Below, one piece after another: positions 11,701 through 22,500 of a stretch of 64,000 nucleotides of DNA; positions within the stretch are counted from its first letter, which is position 1, and each line of letters starts with the position of its first letter. The notes below the pieces were generated by a model that saw nothing but the letters and a program-made list of their open reading frames with translations, had not been told where the DNA came from and ran no database searches. A program made the translations under genes and the position numbers. The DNA comes from Nautilus pompilius (Eukaryota; Mollusca; Cephalopoda; Nautilida; Nautilidae), in assembly GCA_018389105.1 (NCBI GenBank), contig JACATO010000591.1, positions 3,505,001 through 3,569,000 on the forward strand, in the 5' to 3' direction.

Positions 11701-13200
11701 ATGATGATAGAAGTGTAGCAGGCCAGCATGCTGAACTGATGATGGATGGCAGATGGCTTATGAAATTAGAAATCCCTGAATATGATAAATGTAATGGAAA
11801 GGACAGACATTAGTTGCAAAATGCCACTTGGCACAGTGAGAAATGAATGAGTGTTTTAAAGCATTCGTTTGTATAAAATAAAAATTTTATTCAACTTAAT
11901 TCATCCTTTAAGTCTAGTAAGGAAATAACAAAATAATCTACAATATTTTCTCTAATAATCAAAGGGAGATAACACTGTAGTGGTCAGTTTTAAAATATGT
12001 ACTAACTTTTTTGAAAGCAGCAGGAGAATAAATTGTGCTCATTATTATGTGTAAGAAAAATACAAATAATGTGAAACCAAATGAGGCAACAGAAACTTCT
12101 ATATCGGAGATTTGTACTTGGGGAGGATAGTATTTGCAAGACTATGACTTCAGATTTCAGTTGTCTGAGCCTTAACATTAATGTTCTTTCAGTTCAACTA
12201 CAGAACACTTGAGCCACGCACGACTGTAGCAACGATAAAAGAATTATCCTCGAATGATAATCTATATCACGACCGACTGAGGTGCTCGATAATTTACTTC
12301 TGCTCACACAGCTGTATTATTATCCATTACATCCATGGACACAAATTTTACAACTAGCAAAATGTTTTCTCTCAAGACTCTGACAATTCAAGTAAATATT
12401 ATAACAGCAACATTGGAGAGCAGTGAGTGTGCAGCCATCGCCATAAGGAGGATGTGGATAACCGGAGTCCAAAGACTGTCGAGTGGTCGCCTGGAAGTCA
12501 GAGCCCAAATCAGCGTCTTAGAGATTTACACTTCTAAAAATGCAGAGTCAATAGATACTAGAAAGTGGTTTGTAAGCCAATGAGTTATAGATTCATGAAA
12601 TCGGTTATCAGAACGTTTCTGTAGTTGCAAGATCGTAAATTCCTATCACCTGTGACCATATAACTAACCTTCGACTCTTCGCCTTCATTTTCAAACTTAA
12701 TTAAAATATTGGGAGAAATTCGGATTGCATCGGATATATAAATAATAGAAGAAATAATATGATAAATAGTTAAAGTACTAATCAGACTAATGATAGTAAT
12801 AATACTAATTGTATAACAGTAGTACTAGGGATGTTCAAATGAAACCCGGCTGAAATAGCATTTCGGTGGTGGTACCCGGCCTGGTTTAATTTGAACATTC
12901 CTTGTACTATAACAACAGTATTATCCTCCAAACAAGAATAAAACACTAAGATTTTTTTTTTTTTAAAGAAAGAGCTTTCGCTGACTTTGTATTCAACGGA
13001 ATAAATTAGATACTAAATAATTAATAAGAGATGATCGACACCGAAAAAGTCTCAAGAACTTATAACCGGTCAATAACCAATATTAATTCAAGTTAATAAA
13101 TTAGCTTCCGCTAGTCTGACTATTCATTTTCTTTCGTTGTCCAATCCAGTAAGTGTCGCAGGCAATCGACGGGCTTACCTTCTTGGCGGCAATAACTCAT
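5348..13200 (-). CDS. CHCHD4: CHCHD4 / MIA40, mitochondrial intermembrane-space oxidoreductase
   Basis: MIA40 captures small cysteine-rich precursors in the mitochondrial intermembrane space, oxidises them into twin-disulfide folds, and passes the electrons to ALR/GFER. Three coding exons (13200-13179, 11556-11464, 5700-5348) splice in frame at GT-AG sites to 155 residues, close to the usual 140-160. The N terminus [10 protein letters not shown] is typical of animal CHCHD4. The redox CPC motif lies at about residues 53-55 (NWNCPCLGG). The two CX9C motifs follow: [11 protein letters not shown], then [11 protein letters not shown], ending in FPDLYP. The acidic, Lys/Ser-rich tail is unstructured, as is usual in the family. 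There is no presequence, as expected for a protein that folds by its own pathway. The gene shares a divergent CpG promoter with the SLC35A2-like gene. Its introns hold two mariners, a hAT relic and a MITE. Confidence 0.95.
6248..7557 (+). mobile_element. Mariner element A with terminal inverted repeats
   Basis: The left end begins CGAGGTGTAGTCAAAAAGTA and the right end is its near-perfect complement (TACTTTTTGACTACACCTCG). The first mismatch is about 28 nt in. Both ends are flanked by TA (6246-6247 and 7558-7559), the expected mariner target duplication. The 1310-bp length is standard for a complete mariner. The single coding region inside is frameshifted (see the next entry), so the copy is structurally complete but cannot make its own transposase. 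Confidence 0.9.
6455..7482 (+). pseudogene. Mariner A transposase, frameshifted
   Basis: The first 190 codons are open (6455-7027). They hold the paired HTH region ([12 protein letters not shown], then [12 protein letters not shown]) and the first catalytic Asp in [12 protein letters not shown]. The frame is then lost near 7020, and the rest continues with stops in other frames. These pieces hold HHDNAPAH near 7185, with the second Asp, and [11 protein letters not shown] near 7275, with the third. A further single-base shift lies near 7330. The end reads [15 protein letters not shown]. The order and spacing fit a DD34D mariner transposase of about 345 residues. At least two frameshifts and several stops make it non-functional. 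Confidence 0.9.
7571..8845 (+). mobile_element. Mariner element B (Hsmar1/cecropia-like), decayed
   Basis: The ends GGCCATCACAAAAGTTTTAT and (complemented) GGTTATTACAAAAGTTTTGT form imperfect terminal repeats. Both are flanked by TA (7569-7570 and 8846-8847). The length is 1275 bp. The ends and the transposase differ clearly from mariner A, so this is a separate lineage, inserted only 13 bp from it and in the same orientation. Confidence 0.85.
7755..8770 (+). pseudogene. Mariner B transposase relic (SETMAR/Hsmar1 lineage)
   Basis: The start reads [19 protein letters not shown], followed by [16 protein letters not shown], the helix-turn-helix part of the Hsmar1-like lineage. The frame then shifts. 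At about 8035-8190 another frame carries [11 protein letters not shown] and [14 protein letters not shown]. The region of the first catalytic Asp (near 8200) is damaged. A final piece at 8640-8770 reads [20 protein letters not shown] and [13 protein letters not shown], the family C terminus. Multiple frameshifts and stops make this older than mariner A. Confidence 0.85.
9575..10980 (-). pseudogene. Decayed hAT-superfamily transposase (DUF4371 type)
   Basis: Minus-strand pieces occur in the order of a hAT-like transposase. At 10978-10622 a 118-codon frame contains [35 protein letters not shown] and STDASNH; the last has the Asp of the first catalytic motif. Around 10180-10080, across stops, come [20 protein letters not shown] and [12 protein letters not shown], the conserved stretch before the insertion domain. 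A 150-codon frame at 10027-9575 covers the predicted helical C-terminal part ([13 protein letters not shown]). Stops separate all the pieces. I identified the family by motif order and memory of it, without a search. No terminal repeats were found. Confidence 0.7.
11464..11556 (-). CDS. CHCHD4: CHCHD4 coding exon 2
   Basis: A 93-bp exon that encodes [17 protein letters not shown] and an acidic stretch before the CPC domain. It is flanked by a TTTCCAG acceptor and a GTGAAA donor. Both junctions fall inside Gly codons, which makes the reading frame continuous. Confidence 0.92.
12822..12907. repeat. Palindromic MITE, copy 2
   Basis: The ends GTACTAGGGATGTTCAAAT and ATTTGAACATTCCTTGTAC are near-perfect inverted repeats. 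The centre GGCTGAAATAGCAT is shared with copy 1 (1114-1199). It lies in CHCHD4 intron 1. The two copies differ at scattered bases, with transitions at likely CpG/TG sites (CCCGGC against CCTGGC), which suggests independent decay. Confidence 0.7.
13179..13200 (-). CDS. CHCHD4: CHCHD4 coding exon 1
   Basis: The exon has 22 coding bases: ATG plus six codons (MSYCRQE) and the first base of a Gly codon. It is followed by the donor GTAAGC. Such a tiny first coding exon ending inside the EGK motif is normal for animal CHCHD4 genes. Confidence 0.9.
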
Positions 13201-13268
13201 TTTTAATAGCCTTTTGTGCAAGTTTCTCCTCACCGTCGGATCCAGCGAAACGTCCGCATGGCCGACGA

Positions 13269-13280
13269 CGCGCATGCGCA
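13269..13280. promoter_or_regulatory. NRF-1 binding site
   Basis: CGCGCATGCGCA matches the NRF-1 consensus YGCGCAYGCGCR at all 12 positions. NRF-1 is a known activator of nuclear genes for mitochondrial proteins, which fits CHCHD4. Confidence 0.75.
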
Positions 13281-13286
13281 GAGCGG

Positions 13287-13295
13287 ATTTCCGGT
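13287..13295 (-). promoter_or_regulatory. ETS-family (GABP/ELK-type) core site
   Basis: ATTTCCGGT is ACCGGAAAT on the minus strand and contains the GGAA core with a favourable ACC flank. It lies 6 bp from the NRF-1 palindrome, a common pairing in bidirectional promoters. Confidence 0.6.
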
Positions 13296-13424
13296 CTCTG
13301 AAGGAGGAAGAGACAAAAAAGTTTGTTTGGAAAGCGGGGGTATTTTTTCGCGTGTTCACGCGCTTGCTGGAAGCTTCTTCGTCGTGTGTCGGTGGAAAGG
13401 GGGCCACGAAGCCCACCCGCCCCT

Positions 13425-13560
13425 ATGGCCAGCGAGACGGATCCAGAGGGTGGAGGCAGCGGCGTCGGCGGCGGGACCACCGAGGTGACTGCGGCGGGCA
13501 GCGATAAGCAGCGACACACCGGCTTCAAAATGGCAGAGGGCGGAGCGTCGTCCGTCCGCG
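13425..13560 (+). CDS. SLC35A2: SLC35A2-like coding exon 1
   Basis: A 136-bp exon that encodes MASETDPEGGG and a low-complexity leader. It ends in CGCG followed by the donor GTAAGT. The last base joins CA of the next exon to give Ala. The assignment rests on the phase match, the strong donor and the CpG-island location, because the leader itself has no conserved motif. Confidence 0.75.
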
Positions 13561-16500
13561 GTAAGTTACAGGAGCCGACCCGTCCCGTCCCGCCCTGCCC
13601 TGAGGGACGGGAAGGGTGCTGCGCGCACGCGGCTTTCTTCGCAGCCCAGCCAGCCCAGCCCAGCCTGGCCTGGCCTGGCCGGCCGCCTGTCGATATTTCC
13701 CCTGCCACGTTACCGGTGTCGTCGTCGTCGTCGTCGTCGTCCACGTCGGACGGAGAGAGAGGAGACGGGGCTGAGTGTAAGTTCTTTCGTAATGTGTCCC
13801 GAGAAGAAGAACATTCTGACTTGGGCGAGAAGTTCTCGCTGTAGTGCTGCGAGTTCTGACGCTTCTTTCTCCGTGTTTTCGTATTTAACTTTCAGTTCAC
13901 TATACCGCATATTTATTTCCCTGCACGGCCAGGTCCCGTCGCGCAGCTCAAGTACCTCTGTTGGCTCGGTGAATTAGCAATTAGCGCCTGTTCCCGACTT
14001 AGCTTTGTTTGTAAATCTAATCATCTTTTTTTTTTTTTTAATTTTCGTGTCTGGAGAATTGGTTGAGATCCAATTTAGGAATGAATGTCGGAGCACCTGT
14101 CACTGTTTAACACAATCTGAAGCGAGTGGATTGTTAGAATACTCTCCGTTGTTGTGCTAAATAACATTTCATTTGTACCAGTCTGAGTGACAGTGAAGCA
14201 TTTCTGCTGACTTACTAAGTTCAGATTATTTGTAGAAGCTTATCTTCAACAACAACAACAAAAAAAATATTTATCCTTTCTAGGTTAAATACTAAAAATG
14301 TTCATGAATTTAGTAATTTTGTTTTTTTTTCTTCGGTTTTTAACGTATAATTTTAGGTTTTATTGAATTATTGTGGATGTGAGGCGATTTATCTAGAAAC
14401 AAATAGTTGTTATGCCATAGATGCAACGTTTTATGAAAATAAGACAAAAAAGATTAACTAATCACCAAACAAGGTAGATGGTTTTTTTAAAAAAAAAAGC
14501 AATTGCTTAAATAATTATTTGATTGCTTTATCAGCAGAAATTATTTGTGACAGTCATACTACTACTAGTGAGGAAATTGTTTGCCCACAGGCATGACAAG
14601 TTGTTATGATCTCTGGAGTAGTGAACTTTTGGAAATTATCTAAATAAAATGCCACCAGAAAGTTGTTTCATAATCAACATCTGAATGCAAACAGAATTTT
14701 GGATGAAAATTTTATTTTTGGATGCTTGACTAGTAAATTTTTGCACCCACTTGTCAGGAAAATCTAATATTTTTTTATATTTAAAAAATCTAGGGTATTT
14801 AAAATAGAGTTTTCTCTACCATCTATAGAAGTTTTCCACTACAAAATTATCTTTTGGGGAGGGTTCTAATATAATTTAGTTTATGAAGGGGGGAAAAAAA
14901 GTTAGTTGGTAGATAATTGAAAATGGTTTATTTGATACTGTACAAGGTTCTGCCTAGCATGGCACTGCATCATGCTACTTTGACTCAGATTGGTCTCAAA
15001 ATGCACTTTACCATTGAGAATGAATCATAGTTGTGAAGTTCACAATAACAACCATCTGCCATTTTGAATCTTCCCATAATACAGTGTAAGCTTCAATGCA
15101 TCATGTTACCAAGATCTATCCAACCAGTATGATTGATTTGTATAGCAACATGGATGATGCACTTCACACACATTCAGCTGTTTATAGTGTTCATGTGTGA
15201 TCATTCACAATGCCTCTAAAACAGAAATGTCATTATCTGTTACTTGATTTTGCAAGAAAAACTCCTAGAATAGAAAGAAATCAATTTCTCACTGGTCTAG
15301 CATTGATTGATTTTATCATCAGTGTCTGAATTCACTTACCCAACTCCAACTGGATGAATATCAAAGCACAGACATGGGCACTCAAGGTCATAGGGAAAAA
15401 ATTTCAAGAAAATGTGTTAATAAGTTTGGAACTACTAATTTTATGGGGAACTTTCATCAGTAGCCTATGCATGCATGTTTGAATTTTTTTTTTTTTTAAA
15501 CCTGTCAATTTTTGTTTAATAAGACATCAAAATTCAGTTTATTTTTTAGCGTGATTAAGATGTAAAGTTGTTTGGAAATATCATAAATGAAAAAATACAT
15601 TCAAATTTGTCTGGATTAGTAGTATCAATTTTCTCTTTATATTTAATTTTTCTAGGTTTTTGGATTATCTGTTTATATATCAAGTGCTCCCTGTCCTGTT
15701 ACATGAAGTGAATCAGCTTGTCTTTGATGATATGGATGATCCACTTTGGCATTCTTAAGATTTTACTTCTATATCAGTGGGTACGCTAGGCTATTTATTA
15801 TGGTTGCCTTTCCTATGTAGCTTAGGTTTGGGGCCTTCCAGTCTTTCATTTTATGGAATTGCACATGCTCCTTTTGAATATTAGTATTAGACATTGGGAT
15901 ACTTTCTTGAATGAAATTAATCCCCCTGGTTTCAATGAGCTTTTTGCATGAACAAAAGCAGCATGTATATCATGTTGATCTACAACACCTTTGCTTGGAT
16001 GATGTTATCTTTTGCAATTTTCTTAATATTTCAATATTATTTATACTTTTTCTACACTTCTCACAAATAAAAATTAAAAATTAAAAACAAGTCCCATTTT
16101 GAGTTTTTTCAGATAAAACCAATCTGAAAAGTTAGCTGAAATAATATTAGAAAAAATTTGGTATCAGAGGTTCTGTATTAATCTAACAAAAACCTGCTGG
16201 GCTATCTTGTGAACTGGGTGTTAATGATGTGTAAATTCAGATTTATCTTATCACATAATTCCTGTTGTTACACTAATTTATTACGGAGAAATTTACCATG
16301 AAATGAACAAAGCTGTTTTATTGGGTTAACTGAGGGGGTTGGAAATATTAAAGATCAATTAATAAAAAGTTTTTACTGCTTATCACAGAAAAATGTTTCT
16401 AGACTGCTATCGACTAGGACTGTGATGGTGTCATCTGCATGTTGTGTAATTTTATATTTTGTTGATTGATTATTGATATCCCTATGATTTTATTCTCCTT

Positions 16501-19500
16501 ATTCATGTAGCCCAGCATCTCCACTACTAGTATGTAAAGTATGGTGCTGAGGGAGCAGCTCTATTGTATTCTTGGGGGGTTAAAATATGCAGATGTACAG
16601 TTGTTATAAATTTTGTGTGGATATTTGTACAGCATAACATTATCCATTTAATAAAGTAATCTTTGAAACTTAATTCTACTTTATCAAAGACTTTCATCTG
16701 ATCTAAGGCCAGCATGATGGCTGAGGAGTAAACTGTCTACTTCTTGGATGATTTCTCTGATTAGTTGGAGAAACTTCCAAATGGACCTTCCTCTTCCTGG
16801 GATGGTTTGGTTGGGGATGATTATTCTATCCATTATTTTGGTTGATCTGTTTGTTAATACTCTAGTTATAATTTTATAGTCATAACTTAGTAAACTGATG
16901 GACCTCCAGATTTTTTTTAGAGATTCACAATTTCCCGTAATAAGTAGTAGTGTATCGTATGCATAATTAGCTATGTCTATCAAATCACTAGCAAACAGGT
17001 TTGCAAACCTTTTATAAATCTCTGATGTAAGGCATTGAGGATGATTTGTCATTATGGAATTCCTTAATGAGATTTTTAAATCTCCTGTAATGTTAGGAGG
17101 CCTTATATTCTAGTGAGTCTAACCTAGCTTCTAAGTTAGCTAGAAGTATGTTCCTGAGGTATGGAACAGGTTTCATCTAATGCATATTTTCAAGTATGTT
17201 TGTTACTCTTCCATTGCCAAATTGTAGCACCTAGAGGGCCCAACTTAGTGAAGTCTGGCAAAAGGAAAACAATATTCAACCGGACTATTTATTACTTTTT
17301 GGTTAATCTGTTAACAAATGTGACTTGGTACTTTAGAGAAAAAATAATCCTTTTAAATGCCACAGAAACTAACTTTATAAAATCAGTACAACTTAAAATT
17401 ATTGATTATTATAAGAATATTAATAGTATTATAGTTTTTAATACTTTGCACATGAAAATTAATGTTCTAAGTATTTTATTCTAATAAAATAAATCATTTA
17501 AGTAGTAGTATCTACTTCAGAGAGTGGTTTGATTTTTGATTATCTAGTTCTTATCTGTGAAAGTTCTAGAGTACTTTGAGGTCAGATAGGAATAAGCCAG
17601 TGATTTTCTTAATAAGTGATGCATATAGCTATTTTGAGGGTTTTATTAGAAAAACAGATGAAGAGCTTTCATGCTAAATGACCCAGATGTTTCAAAGAAT
17701 TGAATATTAGTTGTTTTAAATTGAGAAGCAGATAATGCTGATCTCCAAGCATTCTATAGGAAGCATTATGCTCCATTGGCAGATTGTTTGATTGCTAAGG
17801 TCAAGGGTCAGAGTTTGATTTTCGCAGAGGACTTATTTGGTTTGGTGTACTTCTCCGTCATCTAAATTAATGAAGAATTTTAGTTGCGATTTTCATGTTG
17901 AAGTCAGAAGTCTTCCCTCACTAGGCACCAGTAGACATCAGTTTATAGGAAAAAAAAAAACATTCTATCATGACTTGCCAGTGTGATATTGACTAATGTT
18001 TTGCTTTTGGTATTTATGATTCTGTCAGAAATGCTCAGCTAAGCCTAACAGGTGTCAGTCATCTTTCATCTTTTGCATTACTAAAGGCTTTATGTTCAAA
18101 CATTGATTTATTATTGTGAAGTATCATGAAAATAAAATAAAATAAAAAAAACTCAAATGGTTTTTAGGCAGTTCTAGTGCATCAACAACACTCATTTAAT
18201 GAAACTAAAGTAACCAAATAAAGTTTGTTGGTTTTTTTTTTTTTTAAAGGAAATTCCAATGTTTAGAGCAAGACTGCTGAGCTGGGGTGGCTTGAGCTTG
18301 ATCCTTGCTTGTGGCAACCTTGGCATGGTTCTTGCTACTCTCCTTTCTCCAGCTGGTTTTTATGGATTTTCTCTCTTACCTAAAAATGAGGATTTCTAGT
18401 GGGGATTATTATTGTATGTTTCACACTTGTTCAGGTTTTCCTGTCTGTAACTGGCCCTTATACAGCAGCATCATGCAAGGTACTTGAGTCTTATACACAG
18501 TATTACAGAACAACAACAACAACCAGAAATTTCTTTTGGTTAACTGATGAATTCATTTTGATTTATAATGTACCCTATACTACTTCTCTTTCACCATGTA
18601 GGATTAGATTATCCATCTTTTAACTTCATTAACTTTTCAGTCTCATGGTTTGGTAGCAGTTTTGAAAATGATAGTGCATAAGTGACCAATTTGTGAATTT
18701 GTTCTATCTTTGAAACAAAGATTAACACATTTGAAGAGTTTAGCTTTTTTTATTAGTTTTGCAAATTAGTCTACAGAGCCTTGTATGACTAACAGTTGAA
18801 GGCAGTGTTACTGATGATGAATGATCTTTACTTGTGTAGATTGAATAGATTCAGACTCGTCTGACTGATTTTAATATATGCATGGCATGTAGTGCTTTCT
18901 ATTTATTTTGTTGTGACGAATGGGGAAACTGGTATAGTAATGAGAATTATAATATATATATCCTGCCACTGCTGTGAAAGTTTTGCTTTCTTCTCAATGA
19001 GGGAGCTTGCTATAGCAGTTTAAAATGGCCTGGTAGTGATACACGTGTTAAACATAAAGAACTAATTGAATTTCTCACAGCTGGGGGTATTTTGCCAATT
19101 GAGATTCACTATAGTACGATGAATGTATACTGACACTTAACTGTTGATGTGAAGATTCAGAGATGCTGGGTAAATTGTTTGAAAAGTGGAGAAACTGAAC
19201 TCTAAAATGAACCTTGCAGTGGTTGGCTGGCAGCAACTGTTAATGTTGACAGTGCATGTAAATTAATAACAAAATTTTGAGAAAATAAATAGGAGTCATT
19301 ACCTTTTGGATGTCCCTTGTATACATGATTGCACTTACTAATTGGAATCTTTTGCTATGTGATAAAAACATTTGTTCACCAAAATAAAAATTGTGCAATT
19401 ACATGCAGATTTTAAAATTTGTAGAACTTGAAATTCTACTTTAAAAAAAAAAAAAAAAGAGTGAAAAGGACTATTAGGGCTCACAGTGGATAGCCATTTG

Positions 19501-22500
19501 GACCAAAATTTTAAAAAGGAGAAATAGAATTATGGTTGCACACCATGATATGAGATAAACAGAGTAAATTCATCAAAGGAAAATGTTCATTCTACATACA
19601 TGGTAAGAGCCAAACCTGAACAGCGAGAAAGTCTCTTATTTAACCATTATCAGATAACGGGGGTTTTAAAATTTTAAAATCTTATCTAATTTTTTTTAGC
19701 ATTGGGAAAATTAGTGCTAGTGAGAGGAGATAGGAAATTCTTCCAAAAGAAATGATAATACTTCATTTTTGTACATTGGATTATTTCAGTGTGAAATGAA
19801 TAGGAAGGTGTTGCTGGATGTTTTGCTTTGGTATAGGATTACAGGTGAGCAGCATGCCAAATTGTTTTTGTATTTTTTAGATTGTCCGTTAAATAATTTA
19901 ATTAAGCCAATGTTTTATAGTTTGACTAAACAAAGAAATAATTCCTATTAGATTTCTGACTGCAGGAAAACCATGTTTTAATAGTGTTTTTCATTTAAAA
20001 ATATTTTTTCAAAGATTATCCATAAAAAATAAGAACACAGTTGTTTATATATATTTGTTAGAATTTTTTCCAGGAAATCATTGTTTTCTGCTGATTTTCT
20101 GATGATTAGGGGTTTTGTACACTTCAAAACCCATACAGATGAAATCTTGTGTGTTGAGTGGATATAATTATTTCACTGTTACCAAGTGTGAACTGACCCT
20201 AAATGTTAAAGGGAAGCAGCTTGAACATCCAGATATTTAGTCATTGTTCTTTTTCTTCATTCTCTCCCTCTATCATATTCTGTATCTCATTAGCATTCCG
20301 TTGCTTCATTTCCATAATTTATTTGGAGAAAAACTTTCAGCCATTCTAAATTAGTTTGAAATCATAGACAAAGAAACTATTAATGAACACTTTTTTGTTT
20401 TTTTTTTAAACTGTGTATTTGTCACTTCTTGTTTGATGATGATAAAATTATTTCAGAAATCAATGATAAACAATTTTTCAGAACACTAGTCTAAAACAAA
20501 AAAAAAAAAAATACATTATTGCAATACGAGAAGTATGCAAGACAAAGATGTTAGTTTATAGTGAGTGTACTGGAAATGATAGGGCTACCACATTAAAGAG
20601 AGAGAGAGAGAGGGAGCTCAGTATTTTGAAATTGTTGCTAAATGAAAGAATTTTACATTATACAAGGCTGCATTTTTCACATTTTAAAGCTTTATCCTTG
20701 GACATATTTTGATTAGTTAATTAAATTATTGCTGCTTGAATACATCTCAGTAATTTTAGAATAGAAATTTTTATGGTATTAGATTTGAGTGTTATTGATT
20801 ATTAATTTGTTTGTGTAATAGGTAGTTCAACTCATAAATTGCTGAATCTGATTTTGATGACGACATTGGCATTCCTTTTATGTATGCTGTTATGTATTGA
20901 TATAACGGTGAAGTAAAACGATATGTGGTCATGGTGAAATGTTTGCTATATCAATATTTTTGCTTGAAAGAGTTAGCTTTAATATTTGTATGTGGGCAGC
21001 TGGTAACATATTCTAAGCATGGGGGCCTGAAATTCAATCTCTGGGTTTACTAGTGATAATTGATGTGAATATAAGTAGAGAAAAATCAGACACAAATAAC
21101 AATACAGATAATATAAATAAGATTAGCACATGTTTTTTTCTTCTTTACTTTTATTAACTTTTCATAATCCTGAATCTTTTTTCTAAATACCATGAACAAT
21201 AACATTCATTTAATAAACTTAAAATAACTGAAAAAAGTTTGGTGGTTCTTTTACTTTATCAAAATCATTTACAAATTTTAAACGCAAGTGACCACAAAGA
21301 AGTATTTCTTTCCTGAATTTCAAATGTTAGATAATTTTTTTTTTTTTTTTGGTTTAAAATATTCTAAGAAAAATAATGAAAATGCTTAGCAGAATTTTAA
21401 ACTGAATTTAAATTGAAAGCAAGACATTGTTTTATTAGGTTTATTTGAATATTATCTCTCTTAAAAATACCCCATATTTTAATTTTTTAAATCATTTTTC
21501 TATGATTTTCTCATGGAGAAATTAAAGAGAGTCTGCAATTAGAGGGTATTTTAAAGGAATTATGTTCAGAGATTATTAAACCTGCACCAATAAATCATCT
21601 TTTTTTTTAATTTCCCACATGAACAATATTATCTGATTAGATAACAGATATGATAACTATTATTATCTGCGCATGTTTGCATTTCAATAAGTTTGTGGTT
21701 TAAAAGAAGTAATCAGTTAGAAGGGAATTTGTAAACTTTTTTCTCATTAATCAAATTTGTTATTGTTGTTGGAGTTTATTGCATTGTAAAGATTGTACTT
21801 TCCATGGTGTGTGGCATGTGTAGATTTGTTTATGAAAAATGTAAGAAGAATTTACTTGAATTTTATAAAATGAGGCCTTTTCTTAGATGATTAGAATGTC
21901 AAAGATCACAGAAAGACACTTTTATTGCATGTTTGATGATTTTGGATGGGAAACTTTACTTTAAAAAGGATAGTTGAGTTTTAACAGTTTGACAATGCCA
22001 GGGTCATAAATTAATCAAAATAATTTGTTTTTCTGCCATTTTTGAGTGCTGGTTTTTCTTCAATCCACCTATCACCAAACATAGAGGCTTGAGTTTGATT
22101 CATTTTCATTTCTTCCTTGACACGGATATATATTAAAATTGTATAAATATCATCTTATTTTTATGTATATAAATGTAGAATTGGCAAATAATAATTTTAA
22201 AAAATCTTATTTAAGTTATTTTCTGGTGCTAGGTACATTTATATAAGTGGAAACCAACTGGGGATGTTACAGATATCTGGTATACCTGGTTACTTTTCAA
22301 GTATTTGACTATCTAGCTGGATATCTGGTCATCAAATGCATTTATATATTAAATTGAACAAACTAGTGCTTCTGCCATGCTTAATTTATAAAAATTAAGT
22401 ATGATTTTCTTTTATAAATTGAATACCATAAGTGCTAATTGGGTAAGGACAGGTCTATTCTGTCCACATTGCATGCAAATTATGTAACATCAATTCTCTC

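Larger units (their letters stand above)
13201..13424. promoter_or_regulatory. Bidirectional promoter, CHCHD4 / SLC35A2-like
   Basis: Only 224 bp separate the two start codons, so both 5' UTRs and the core promoter must fit here. I see no TATA box. A perfect NRF-1 palindrome lies at 13269-13280 and an ETS core at 13287-13295. This is the usual make-up of CpG-island promoters of housekeeping and mitochondrial genes. Confidence 0.8.
13140..13780. promoter_or_regulatory. CpG island over the divergent gene starts
   Basis: CpG dinucleotides are dense here and nearly absent in the rest of the window, except for small patches near 12.2 and 25.4 kb. The island covers the first exon of CHCHD4, the first exon of the SLC35A2-like gene and the start of its intron 1. 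Confidence 0.85.

Noticed and set aside
13175-13744. A 189-codon minus-strand frame through the CpG island
   Set aside because: It runs antisense across exon 1 of the transporter gene and through the GTC microsatellite. Long open frames are expected by chance in GC-rich repeats. It shows no domain.
13561-13844. Read-through of transporter exon 1 into a longer plus-strand frame
   Set aside because: A strong donor (CG/GTAAGT) at 13560 gives a phase-matched splice to the conserved transporter exon, while the read-through is low-complexity GC repeat.
17772-17835. Possible functional tRNA gene
   Set aside because: The A and B boxes are decayed, no cloverleaf could be drawn, and the segment continues into a SINE-like body.
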